From JAAZNF01 sp964561025 (lineage in GTDB: Bacteria; Myxococcota; B64-G9), in assembly GCA_964561025.1 (NCBI GenBank), contig CAZLNM010000006.1:1-64000 (forward strand): DNA of 64,000 nt, in the 5' to 3' direction. The notes under the pieces are model-generated. The model was not told the DNA's origin. It did not search any database and worked only from the letters and a program-made list of their open reading frames with translations. A program made the position numbers and the translations under genes. Shown one piece after another: positions 10,508 to 17,237 of this stretch (positions are counted from its first letter, which is position 1; every line of letters begins with the position of its first letter).

Positions 10508-11944
10508 ATGAAGCACTCCATCGCAGTCCTGTGCCTGCTCGGGATGACGGCAGACGTGGCCGCCGCGCCGAACTGGAACGATCTCCAACCCGGCCGCTGG
10601 GTGGTGGTTTCGGACAACACCATCCGCGATCTCGACCCTTGCCCGCAGCGAGATTGCAGCTACAGCGCTGTGGAGGGTCTGGCCGGTCTCATCAACGACT
10701 GGTGTGGCGGGGCCTTCGCCGCGGGGTACGGCCGGTTCGGCGGGCTGGTGGCGTGGGGCGGTGGCCACAACGGCTACTTCGGAAGCGAACTCTATGTCTT
10801 CGACCTGGATTCGGGGCGTTGGGCCCGCGTCACCGAACCGTACGACGACGGCTCGTCATCGGTGGCCGTCCGCTGCAACGACGACGGCGTCTACCCCGAT
10901 GGCTCGGCCTGTCCGACCCATACCTACGATCAGGTGGATTACCACCCCGCCACGAACCGCTTCGTGATCATCGGCGGCACGCCCGATCCGGTGTGCGGCG
11001 GTTGCGTCGATGACCGCATCCACCTGTTCGATTTCGACGATGGCACCTGGCACCTGGGCGCGCGCAAGCCCTCGGCGCTCATGTACGCCGGGGCCACGGG
11101 GCACGATCCGACCCGCGACGTGTTCTGGTTGCTTTCGGCCTACACCCGGGTGTTCTCGAAGTACGATCCTACCGCCGACGCCTGGACCGAGTACGGCGCG
11201 GTGGACAACTCTTTCGAGATCGACGGCGCCGGAGTGGTGGATCCGGTGCGGGACCTCTTTTTGTTCCTCGACTCGCGCGGCTCGGGAAAGCTTTACGCCA
11301 TACCGCTATCGGATCCCACGAGCGATCTCGTCGAGCTCGCGACCGAGGGGGATCGCGAGATCCAATCGGCCGGCGCGGCCCTGGGGTTTGAACGGGTCCC
11401 GCAGGAGGACTGCCTGGTGGCCTGGCACGATGGCGCGGAGGTGCACGTGCTCAGGCCTCCCGAGGGCGACTGGCGGACCGGCACTTGGCGCTGGACCCGG
11501 GTGGCGCCCGATCCGGCCAACACGGTGGTGCCGCGGCGCAACCCCAACGGGACGTACGGCCGGTTTCGCTACGCCGCGAGCGTCAACGCCTTCGTGCTGG
11601 TCTCCGCCTACGATGGGCCGGTGTGGGCCTACCGGTTGACTCCCGGCGCCGGCACGGGCCCCAACCCGGACGGTGGTTCGGACGGAGCGGATGGCGGGCG
11701 CGACGCCGGCGTCGACGCGGAGGACGGCGCAGGGGCCGACGGGGGACAGGATGGGGCAGGGGATGCCGGGCCGGACGGTGCGGACACGCCGGCGGACGCC
11801 GGGGGAGACAGGTTGGGCAAACCCGTCGGTGGCTGTGGGGGGTGCGACACGGCCGAGGGTGCGGCGTCGTTCTTCGGGGTGGCGGTGGGCGGGGTGGCGA
11901 GCCTGTTGTGGCGAAGATCTCGGCGGTGCCGCGCGGTGAACTAG
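10508..11944 (+). CDS. Secreted kelch-like protein with MYXO-CTERM-like anchor
   Basis: A 478-residue surface protein. The signal peptide ends near VAAAPN. Residues about 60-370 hold repeated blade-like segments such as GSELYVFDLDSGRW and DRIHLFDFDDGTW, which suggest a kelch or galactose-oxidase-type beta-propeller. An Asp/Gly-rich linker (about 382-440) leads to a C-terminal tail with CGGCDTAEG, a hydrophobic helix and RRSRR. That layout (Cys, helix, Arg cluster) matches the MYXO-CTERM type of sorting signal, though with a GG-C-GG-C variant. It is likely anchored to the outer surface after processing. It is coupled to the CAP-domain gene (two-base gap) and converges with the Cys-rich lipoprotein gene, the two stop codons overlapping. 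The function is unknown. Confidence 0.75.
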   Translation: MKHSIAVLCLLGMTADVAAAPNWNDLQPGRWVVVSDNTIRDLDPCPQRDCSYSAVEGLAGLINDWCGGAFAAGYGRFGGLVAWGGGHNGYFGSELYVFDLDSGRWARVTEPYDDGSSSVAVRCNDDGVYPDGSACPTHTYDQVDYHPATNRFVIIGGTPDPVCGGCVDDRIHLFDFDDGTWHLGARKPSALMYAGATGHDPTRDVFWLLSAYTRVFSKYDPTADAWTEYGAVDNSFEIDGAGVVDPVRDLFLFLDSRGSGKLYAIPLSDPTSDLVELATEGDREIQSAGAALGFERVPQEDCLVAWHDGAEVHVLRPPEGDWRTGTWRWTRVAPDPANTVVPRRNPNGTYGRFRYAASVNAFVLVSAYDGPVWAYRLTPGAGTGPNPDGGSDGADGGRDAGVDAEDGAGADGGQDGAGDAGPDGADTPADAGGDRLGKPVGGCGGCDTAEGAASFFGVAVGGVASLLWRRSRRCRAVN

Positions 11945-12526
11945 GGCTGCCGTTCTTTCCCGCACGGGCAAGGCTGGCCGTCGTTGCCACAGGCGCACTT
12001 GCCGTCNNNNNNNNNNNNNNNNNNNNNNNNNNNNNNNNNNNNNNNNNNNNNNNNNNNNNNNNNNNNNNNNNNNNNNNNNNNNNNNNNNNNNNNNNNNNNN
12101 NNNNNNCTTCATGCAGGGGCAGTTGCCGCTGCCGTCCTTGCCGCAGGCGCACTTGCCGTCCTTCATGCAGGGGCAGTTGCCGCTGCCGTCCTTGCCGCAG
12201 GCGCACTTGCCGTCCCCACCTTTCTGGCACGGGCAATCGCCGCGGGCCACGGCGGGATCGGCCGGCGCGGCCTGGTCAGCGGCCTTCATGTGAGGACAGC
12301 CGCCCGCGCCTTGCATGTGGGGACAACCTCCGCCCATGCCCTGGGCGTGAGGGCAACCGGGGTGAGGGCTCGCCGTCGCGCCCGGGGCTTGCTGGCTCAG
12401 CGTGTCGATGGCCTGGGCAGTGGCGGCGGAAGCCTGGGGTGCCTGCGAGTCTGGGCCGGACCCCGAACAGGCGGCGCAAAGACCCAAGAGCAATGTCATC
12501 GAAAGAGAGAGCGCGTACAGTTTCAT
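11941..12526 (-). CDS. Cys-rich tandem-repeat lipoprotein, interrupted by an assembly gap
   Basis: The ATG at 12526 follows a strong AGGAGG. The N-terminus (MKLYALSLSMTLLLGLCAAC) is a lipoprotein-like signal. His/Cys motifs come next (GCPHAQGMGGGCPHM, GGCPHMKA), then an 18-residue repeat, GKDGSGNCPCMKDGKCAC, with two full copies visible before 100 Ns. After the gap the frame continues as DGKCACGNDGQPCPCGKERQP and stops at 11941. With the gap taken as 100 bases the two sides are out of frame by one, so the true gap length differs and the copy number is unknown. The dense CxC and CPxM/CPHM motifs suggest metal binding, possibly copper or another soft metal. It is downstream of, and probably regulated by, the ECF sigma/anti-sigma/CnrX-like genes. 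I do not recognise a named family. Confidence 0.78.
12007..12106. other. Run of 100 Ns (scaffold gap)
   Basis: Exactly 100 N characters, the usual placeholder for a gap of unknown size. Both edges fall on the boundary of a 54-bp coding repeat: the left side ends with the unit's last bases (gccgtc) and the right side begins with its first (cttcatg). Assembly probably broke because the repeat is longer than it could resolve. Confidence 0.97.
12107..12214 (-). repeat. 54-bp direct tandem repeat, two full copies visible
   Basis: Two identical 54-bp units at 12107-12160 and 12161-12214, in frame on the minus strand, each encoding 18 residues with the CPCM and CAC motifs. A diverged part-unit ends at 12006 on the other side of the N gap. 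The array is coding, so it is not CRISPR. Confidence 0.95.
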
Positions 12527-12561
12527 GAATTCCTCCTGGCCGACGAACCGGTCGGCCGCGG

Positions 12562-13029
12562 TCAGTGGCACGAGCCGGTGCAGCCCATGCAGCCGCAACC
12601 GCCCACGCCGGTGAGTTGTCGGACCATCTTTCGGTACTCCTCCCGCTGCTCGGGCGAGAGCAGGTCGAGTTTTTCCCTCAGGTTTTCGGTGAGCCGCCGC
12701 TGGAGAGAGAGCTGCTCATTGCTCATGGCGAGGAGTCTATCCTCGCAGGAGGCTGGCCTGCTCTCCGGCGCGAGGATGCAGTCGAGGAGCTCCGTGCGCA
12801 GTGAGCGCAGGCGCTGCTGAACCTGATCGCGCAGAGCGTAAAAATCTCGATCCAGTCGCGCGAACCCCGCCTCCTGCTCGGGGGTGAGCCCCAGGGCCTC
12901 TTGACTCACCGGGGCGGGGGTCATCCCCGGACAGCCGGTGTGGGGGCGCGGGCGCAGCGCCGTGACCAGGATCGCCGCGTTCGCCGCCAGCGAAAATGCG
13001 AGCAGTAGGAGCAAGACCTTCCACTTCAT
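12562..13029 (-). CDS. Spy/CnrX-like periplasmic heavy-metal sensor or chaperone
   Basis: A 155-residue protein with an N-terminal membrane anchor (residues 5-22, VLLLLLAFSLAANAAILV) and a helical periplasmic domain of the Spy/CpxP/ZraP/CnrX type. The family's LxLTPEQxxxF motif is seen as LGLTPEQEAGFARLD, and a second, LLSPEQREEYRKM, lies near the C-terminus. It ends with a Cys/His cluster (GGCGCMGCTGSCH), a likely metal site. Its ATG overlaps the anti-sigma stop codon (ATGA at 13026-13029). The order sigma, anti-sigma, Spy-like protein resembles the CnrYXH nickel/cobalt system, in which the CnrX-type protein senses metal and frees the sigma factor. The cognate metal cannot be told from sequence. 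Confidence 0.83.
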   Translation of the reverse strand: MKWKVLLLLLAFSLAANAAILVTALRPRPHTGCPGMTPAPVSQEALGLTPEQEAGFARLDRDFYALRDQVQQRLRSLRTELLDCILAPESRPASCEDRLLAMSNEQLSLQRRLTENLREKLDLLSPEQREEYRKMVRQLTGVGGCGCMGCTGSCH

Positions 13030-13463
13030 GGCCGCCTCCCGTCAGGGCCCATGGCCGGATGTTCCAACCCTCCGATGGGTGTGGCATCGAACAACTCCGC
13101 GTAGGCGACTTCCGGTGGCCCGAGGTGTGTCGCAGGCGGAGCGCTCGTTGACAGGGCGTTTCCGAGCCAGGCACCGTACACGATCCCCGCGGCCAGCGCG
13201 ACTGCGCCGGCCATTCCGAGGACCAACCTGCGAAGCCGGAATGCCGGTCGCGGTCGCGTGTGCTCGAAGATGCGCCCGGCCAGCCCCGCGGGCGTTTCGG
13301 GCTCGCGAATGGCGCCCAGGGCCTGCCAGGTGGCTGCATCCCGCTCCATCCAGCGGCGGCAATCCGGACAGGTGGCCAGGTGCGCCGCGACTCCGGGCGA
13401 ATGCGCCCCGGCCGGCGGGCTCGCGGAGAGCTCGGTGCGGCAGTGCAGGCAGGTATCCTTCAT
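13026..13463 (-). CDS. Zinc-finger (ZAS-type) transmembrane anti-sigma factor
   Basis: A 145-residue protein. The cytoplasmic N-terminus has CLHC near residue 5 and the H-x3-C-x2-C motif HLATCPDC near residues 29-36, the signature of zinc-binding anti-sigma domains. One membrane helix follows (about 83-103, LVLGMAGAVALAAGIVYGAWL), then a short periplasmic tail. GGGAGGT lies six bases before the ATG. It sits 4 bp after the ECF sigma gene and overlaps the next gene, so it is the expected partner: it would hold the sigma factor at the membrane until a periplasmic signal arrives, probably through the CnrX/Spy-like protein. Confidence 0.87.
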   Translation of the reverse strand: MKDTCLHCRTELSASPPAGAHSPGVAAHLATCPDCRRWMERDAATWQALGAIREPETPAGLAGRIFEHTRPRPAFRLRRLVLGMAGAVALAAGIVYGAWLGNALSTSAPPATHLGPPEVAYAELFDATPIGGLEHPAMGPDGRRP

Positions 13464-13467
13464 CGAT

Positions 13468-14046
13468 CTACCTCCCGGAAAGGCTCGTGGCGCCTTGCAG
13501 CAGTTCGGCCAGGCGGCTGCGGGCCCGGTACAGCAACGAATGCACGGCGGCCGGTGAACGATCGAGGATCCGGGCGATCTCCTCGCCGCTCACTTCTTCA
13601 TAGCGCAGCAAGATGAGCGCCAGCCGCTGGTCGGCGGGCAGTTCGCCGAGCGCGCCGCGGATGGCGGCTTCTCGCTCTTTCTGCCACAGGACTTCTTCGG
13701 GGCTCGTGGCGGTGGAGGGAGCCGGGCTCGCCTCGAGGGCCGCCGGGGCGAGCGACTCGGTGCGGCTCCGGTCGTGCCTCCGCTTGCGGTTGAGGCACAG
13801 CCTCGCCGCGATGGTGAAGAGGTAGGTGCGCAAGGGGCGCTCGGGCCGGTAGCGGCGGGCGGCTTCGAAGAGCCGTTGAAACGTGTCCTGGGTGACGTCC
13901 TCGGCGTCCGCGACGGAGCCGAGGTGGCGGTAGGCCAGGCGGAAGATAGCGCGATGGTGGCGCTCGACCAGCATGCGAAAGGCCTCGTCGTCGCCGGCGG
14001 CGGTGCGGGCCACCAGAGTTGCGTCTTCAGGTTGCCGTTCGGACAT
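13468..14046 (-). CDS. ECF-family RNA polymerase sigma factor
   Basis: An ECF (sigma-70 family group IV) factor of about 192 residues. Region 2 (about residues 15-85) has the core-binding DAEDVTQDTFQRLF motif and the basic -10 recognition segment (LRTYLFTIAARLCLNRKRR). Region 4 (about 120-175) has LPADQRLALILLRYEEVSGEEIA and an HTH (DRSPAAVHSLLYRARSRL). A Pro/Ala/Ser linker joins them. I prefer the ATG at 14046 (MSERQPEDATLVARTAAGDDEAF) because it matches ECF N-termini; an ATG at 14088 would add 14 atypical residues. It is the first gene of a four-gene metal-response-like operon and may drive its own expression. I could not define its promoter motif. Confidence 0.9.
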   Translation of the reverse strand: MSERQPEDATLVARTAAGDDEAFRMLVERHHRAIFRLAYRHLGSVADAEDVTQDTFQRLFEAARRYRPERPLRTYLFTIAARLCLNRKRRHDRSRTESLAPAALEASPAPSTATSPEEVLWQKEREAAIRGALGELPADQRLALILLRYEEVSGEEIARILDRSPAAVHSLLYRARSRLAELLQGATSLSGR

Positions 14047-14235
14047 GTTCAATGGCCCGGTCCTCTGGCCAACTGGCCCCGACAACATCTATTAACCCGC
14101 CAGCGCGCTCGAACTGACGGCCCATCGAGGAAAACCCACGAGGACACGACGTGGCCTGTCTCCGGCAATTGCAAGAATCCGTATAATTTTCAGCGAGTAT
14201 GCAGGGGTCGGATCGCGTCGCTCGCGTCGGGGCCG

Positions 14236-14880
14236 TCAGCGCCGGCTGGACTTTTTACGCTTGCGCTTCGATGATGACTTTGGTTCTTTCTTGTCGCGCA
14301 GCGTCTCGGCGTCCTCGTCCGCCCACAGCCCCGCCTTCCCCTCGACCGCCTTTTGGAACAGCTCGTCGTACGCGTCGAGGCGCGGGTGGGGAAAGCGCCG
14401 GTAGGGGTAGGCGAAGCCGTCGCGGAGCATGCGGCCGCCCAGATCCTCACCATCGCCGTCGACGTAGGCCAAAAAACGCCCGTAGCGGTCGCGCCGCTCG
14501 TGATGCGCCGGGAACACCAGGGCGAGCTTGCGGCCCTTGACCAGCTCCTGCATGTGACGGGAGGCCCGGCGCCCGAGTGCGATCATGGCCGCGCGGTCCT
14601 TGCCGGTGCGCTCGAGATCCCGATCCAGCTTCTTCGAGGACCACTTCTCGGGCGAGTCGATGCCGATGACGCGCACGTGTTCTTTCTTGCCGTCCAGGCG
14701 CACCTGGAGCGTGTCCCCGTCCACCACCTTGATGAGCTCGACCTCGACCCGCGTGTCGCCTTCCTCGGCGCGCGCCGCCGGGACCCAGGCGAGCGAGACG
14801 AGCAACGCCGCCCAGGCGATCCTCCCCCGTCGAGAGAGTGCGACATGGGGCATCCGGGAGCCGTGTGGCCTGGCGGTCAT
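14236..14880 (-). CDS. Exported thermonuclease (SNase-like) family protein
   Basis: A 214-residue protein with a signal sequence (IAWAALLVSLAWVPAARA) and a staphylococcal nuclease-like domain (about residues 45-190). It has the expected VVDGDTLQV motif (metal-binding Asp), RVIGIDSPE (catalytic Arg and Asp) and RRDRYGRFLAYV, with a second conserved Arg. The C-terminus is very basic (KKEPKSSSKRKRKKSSRR), perhaps aiding nucleic-acid binding. The start could also be ATG 14853, nine codons in; neither has a strong ribosome binding site. It lies upstream of the ECF sigma gene on the same strand, 189 bp away, so it may be separately transcribed. Role: likely degradation of extracellular or periplasmic nucleic acid. 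Confidence 0.85.
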   Translation of the reverse strand: MTARPHGSRMPHVALSRRGRIAWAALLVSLAWVPAARAEEGDTRVEVELIKVVDGDTLQVRLDGKKEHVRVIGIDSPEKWSSKKLDRDLERTGKDRAAMIALGRRASRHMQELVKGRKLALVFPAHHERRDRYGRFLAYVDGDGEDLGGRMLRDGFAYPYRRFPHPRLDAYDELFQKAVEGKAGLWADEDAETLRDKKEPKSSSKRKRKKSSRR

Positions 14881-14899
14881 GGACCGAGGCCCCGTCCCG

Positions 14900-15139
14900 T
14901 CAGTCCAGATCGATCACGTTGCAGGTGATGGTGCGGATGACGCCTTCGATCATCTGGATCTTGGAGTAGCTCACCTTGCCGACGGAGTTGACGTCGTCGG
15001 CCTCGACCAGGGCGATGATGTCGTACTGCCCGGTCACGGCGTGGGCGGTCTTCACGCCCTCGATGGTGGCCAGGCGCTTGAGGATACCGGGCACCGTGCC
15101 CGCCGCTCCCTCGATCAGGATGTACGCTTGCGATGGCAT
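14900..15139 (-). CDS. Stand-alone Lrp/AsnC ligand-binding (RAM) domain protein
   Basis: A 79-residue protein consisting only of a RAM/ACT-like domain: AYILIEGAAGTVPGILKRL, GVKTAHAVTGQYDIIALVEA and IEGVIRTITCNVIDLD give the beta-alpha-beta pattern and the G-x-YD-x-x-x-x-V-E motif. It has no DNA-binding HTH. GAGAGGTGACC precedes the ATG. Family knowledge: RAM-only proteins bind small effectors such as amino acids and may modulate full-length Lrp proteins. It is divergent to guaA, with 169 bp between them. Confidence 0.87.
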   Translation of the reverse strand: MPSQAYILIEGAAGTVPGILKRLATIEGVKTAHAVTGQYDIIALVEADDVNSVGKVSYSKIQMIEGVIRTITCNVIDLD

Positions 15140-15308
15140 GGGTCACCTCTCTTTTGGGGCCTCGCCGGCCGCTTTCGCTCGGTGTCGTTTGTACCCCGTC
15201 CGGCGGGCGAATGCAAGCGGCGTTCACTGGGCAACGACTTCGCCGATTCTCTTGACAGGGCAGGCCGCTACGCGTACGAAGAAGCGTCTCTTCAATCCGG
15301 AGGCGCGT

Positions 15309-17141
15309 ATGCCCCGCGGCAGCCCAAGCCACGATCGGATCGCGGTCATCGATTTCGGCGGCCAGTACGCCCACCTCATCGCCACCAAGGTGCGCCGGCT
15401 CGGGGTGTACTCCGAGATCCGCCAGCCGGAGGATCCCATCGAGCGCTTCCGGGGCTGCCGCGGCATCATCGTCTCCGGCAGCCCCTCGCTCTCCTCCCAC
15501 GGCGAGGACAGCGACTACACCCGCGCCATCTACGACCTGCCCGTGCCCATCCTGGGCCTGTGCTTCGGCCACCAGGAGATCGCCAAGCACTACGGCGGCG
15601 AGGTGGTCCACGGCGGCCGGGAGTGGGGCCGGGCCCAGTTCCACCGGTTGCGCGAGCACCCGCTGTTCGCCGACCTCTCGCCGGTCGAGCAGGTGTGGAT
15701 GAGCCACTTCGACTCGGTCACCCGCGTGGGCCCGGGGTTCGAGGAGCTCGGCTACACGGTGGACGCCGCCGGCAAGGAGCACCGCTTCGCCGCCCTGGGC
15801 TCGGACGAGAAGAAACGCTACGGCTTCCAGTTCCACGCCGAGGTGGACGACACGGTCCACGGCGAGAAGATGCTGGAGAACTTCGTCCTCGGCATCTGCG
15901 GCTGCCGGCCCACCTGGAACATGAAGCAGTACCTGGAGGACGCGCTGCGCGCGCTCCAGCAGCGGCTGGCCAAGCAGAGCGTCTTCCTGCTCGCCTCGGG
16001 GGGGGTGGACTCCACCGTGGCGGCGGTGCTGCTGGGGCGGGCGGTGGGCCCCGAGCGGCTGCACCTCCTGCACGTGGACAACGGGCTCATGCGCAAGGAC
16101 GAGAGCCGCCGGGTGATGGAGACCTTCCAGCGCCTGGGGCTCGAGCGCAACCTGCACTTCGTGGACGCCGGAGGGCAATTCCTGTCCGCCCTGGAAGGAG
16201 TGATCGAGCCGGAACAGAAACGCCGCATCATCGGCGACACCTTCGTGCGGGTGTTCACCGAGCAGGCCGAACGCCTGGGCATCCGCGATCACCTGCTGGC
16301 CCAGGGCACCATCTACCCCGACACCATCGAGACCGGCGGCACGCGCCGGGCCGACGTGATCAAGACCCACCACAACCGGGTGCCGGTGATCGAGGAGATG
16401 ATCCGGGCCGGCAAGGTGATCGAGCCGCTGGCCGACCTCTACAAGGTCGAGGTGCGCGAGCTGGGCCGCGAGCTCGGGCTCCCGCGCGAGGTGGTGAACC
16501 GCCACCCCTTCCCCGGGCCGGGGCTGGGCGTGCGCCTGCTGTGCAGCGACGGCCGTGAGGACCGCTCTCACTTCTCCGAGATAGAGCCGGCCCTGCCCGC
16601 GCTGGCGCAGCGTTTCTCGCTCCAGGCCCTGGCGCTGCCCATCCGCTCGGTGGGGGTCAAGGCCGACCTGCGCGCCTACGAGCACCCGGTGCTGCTCTCG
16701 GGCGCGGCCGAGTGGAGCCGCTTGCAGCAGGCCATGAACGCCATCACCGCAGAGGTCCCTCACGTCAACCGCTGCGTGTGGAACCTCTCGCCCATCGCCC
16801 CCAAGGCGGCGCAGCCGGTGGCCGGCACGGTGAACCGCGAGCGGCTTTCGGTGCTGCGCGAGGCGGACGCGCTGGTGATGGAGGGCCTGCGGCGGCACGG
16901 GGTGTACGACGCCATCTGGCAGTGCCCCACGGTGCTGGTGCCGCTGTCGCTGGGGCCGCGGCCCGGCGAGCTGGTGGTCATCCGGCCGGTGCTCTCCGAG
17001 CGGGCCATGACCGCCGCCGCCGCCGAGCTGCCGCCGCGCCTTCTCGAGGAGCTGCGCGATTCGCTGCTTTCGCTGCGCGGGGTGTCGGCGGTGGCGCTGG
17101 ACATCACCTCCAAGCCGCCCGGGACCATCGAGTGGGAGTGA
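15309..17141 (+). CDS. guaA: GMP synthase (glutamine-hydrolysing), long eukaryote-type
   Basis: Makes GMP from XMP, glutamine and ATP. The protein is 610 residues, about 85-90 longer than the usual bacterial GuaA. The ATG at 15309 follows GGAGG. The class I amidotransferase domain (about 1-195) has GLCFGHQE (nucleophile Cys85) and QFHAEV, where most enzymes have FHPEV. The ATP pyrophosphatase domain (about 215-400) has LASGGVDSTVAAVLL and THHNRVP. After RHPFPGPGLGVR the C-terminal part is extended: a first dimerisation-like segment (LPIRSVGVKADLRAYEHPV) and then a second (about 500-610) ending in the usual SKPPGTIEWE. That arrangement is the one I recall from human GMPS rather than E. coli GuaA. 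The catalytic parts look intact. Confidence 0.95.
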   Translation: MPRGSPSHDRIAVIDFGGQYAHLIATKVRRLGVYSEIRQPEDPIERFRGCRGIIVSGSPSLSSHGEDSDYTRAIYDLPVPILGLCFGHQEIAKHYGGEVVHGGREWGRAQFHRLREHPLFADLSPVEQVWMSHFDSVTRVGPGFEELGYTVDAAGKEHRFAALGSDEKKRYGFQFHAEVDDTVHGEKMLENFVLGICGCRPTWNMKQYLEDALRALQQRLAKQSVFLLASGGVDSTVAAVLLGRAVGPERLHLLHVDNGLMRKDESRRVMETFQRLGLERNLHFVDAGGQFLSALEGVIEPEQKRRIIGDTFVRVFTEQAERLGIRDHLLAQGTIYPDTIETGGTRRADVIKTHHNRVPVIEEMIRAGKVIEPLADLYKVEVRELGRELGLPREVVNRHPFPGPGLGVRLLCSDGREDRSHFSEIEPALPALAQRFSLQALALPIRSVGVKADLRAYEHPVLLSGAAEWSRLQQAMNAITAEVPHVNRCVWNLSPIAPKAAQPVAGTVNRERLSVLREADALVMEGLRRHGVYDAIWQCPTVLVPLSLGPRPGELVVIRPVLSERAMTAAAAELPPRLLEELRDSLLSLRGVSAVALDITSKPPGTIEWE

Positions 17142-17237
17142 GCCGGAGAGCGCTACGGGGCGCGCGGGTGTTGCGTTGGTGTTGGTGGTGGCAGGGTTTC
17201 GTTCCCGAGGCGGTGGAACCACGGGGGTGGGCGCGCG

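Noticed and set aside
12107..12214. CRISPR-like direct repeats
   Set aside because: The units are contiguous with no spacers and translate in frame as a Cys-rich protein. The MORN gene's DNA repeats are also coding.
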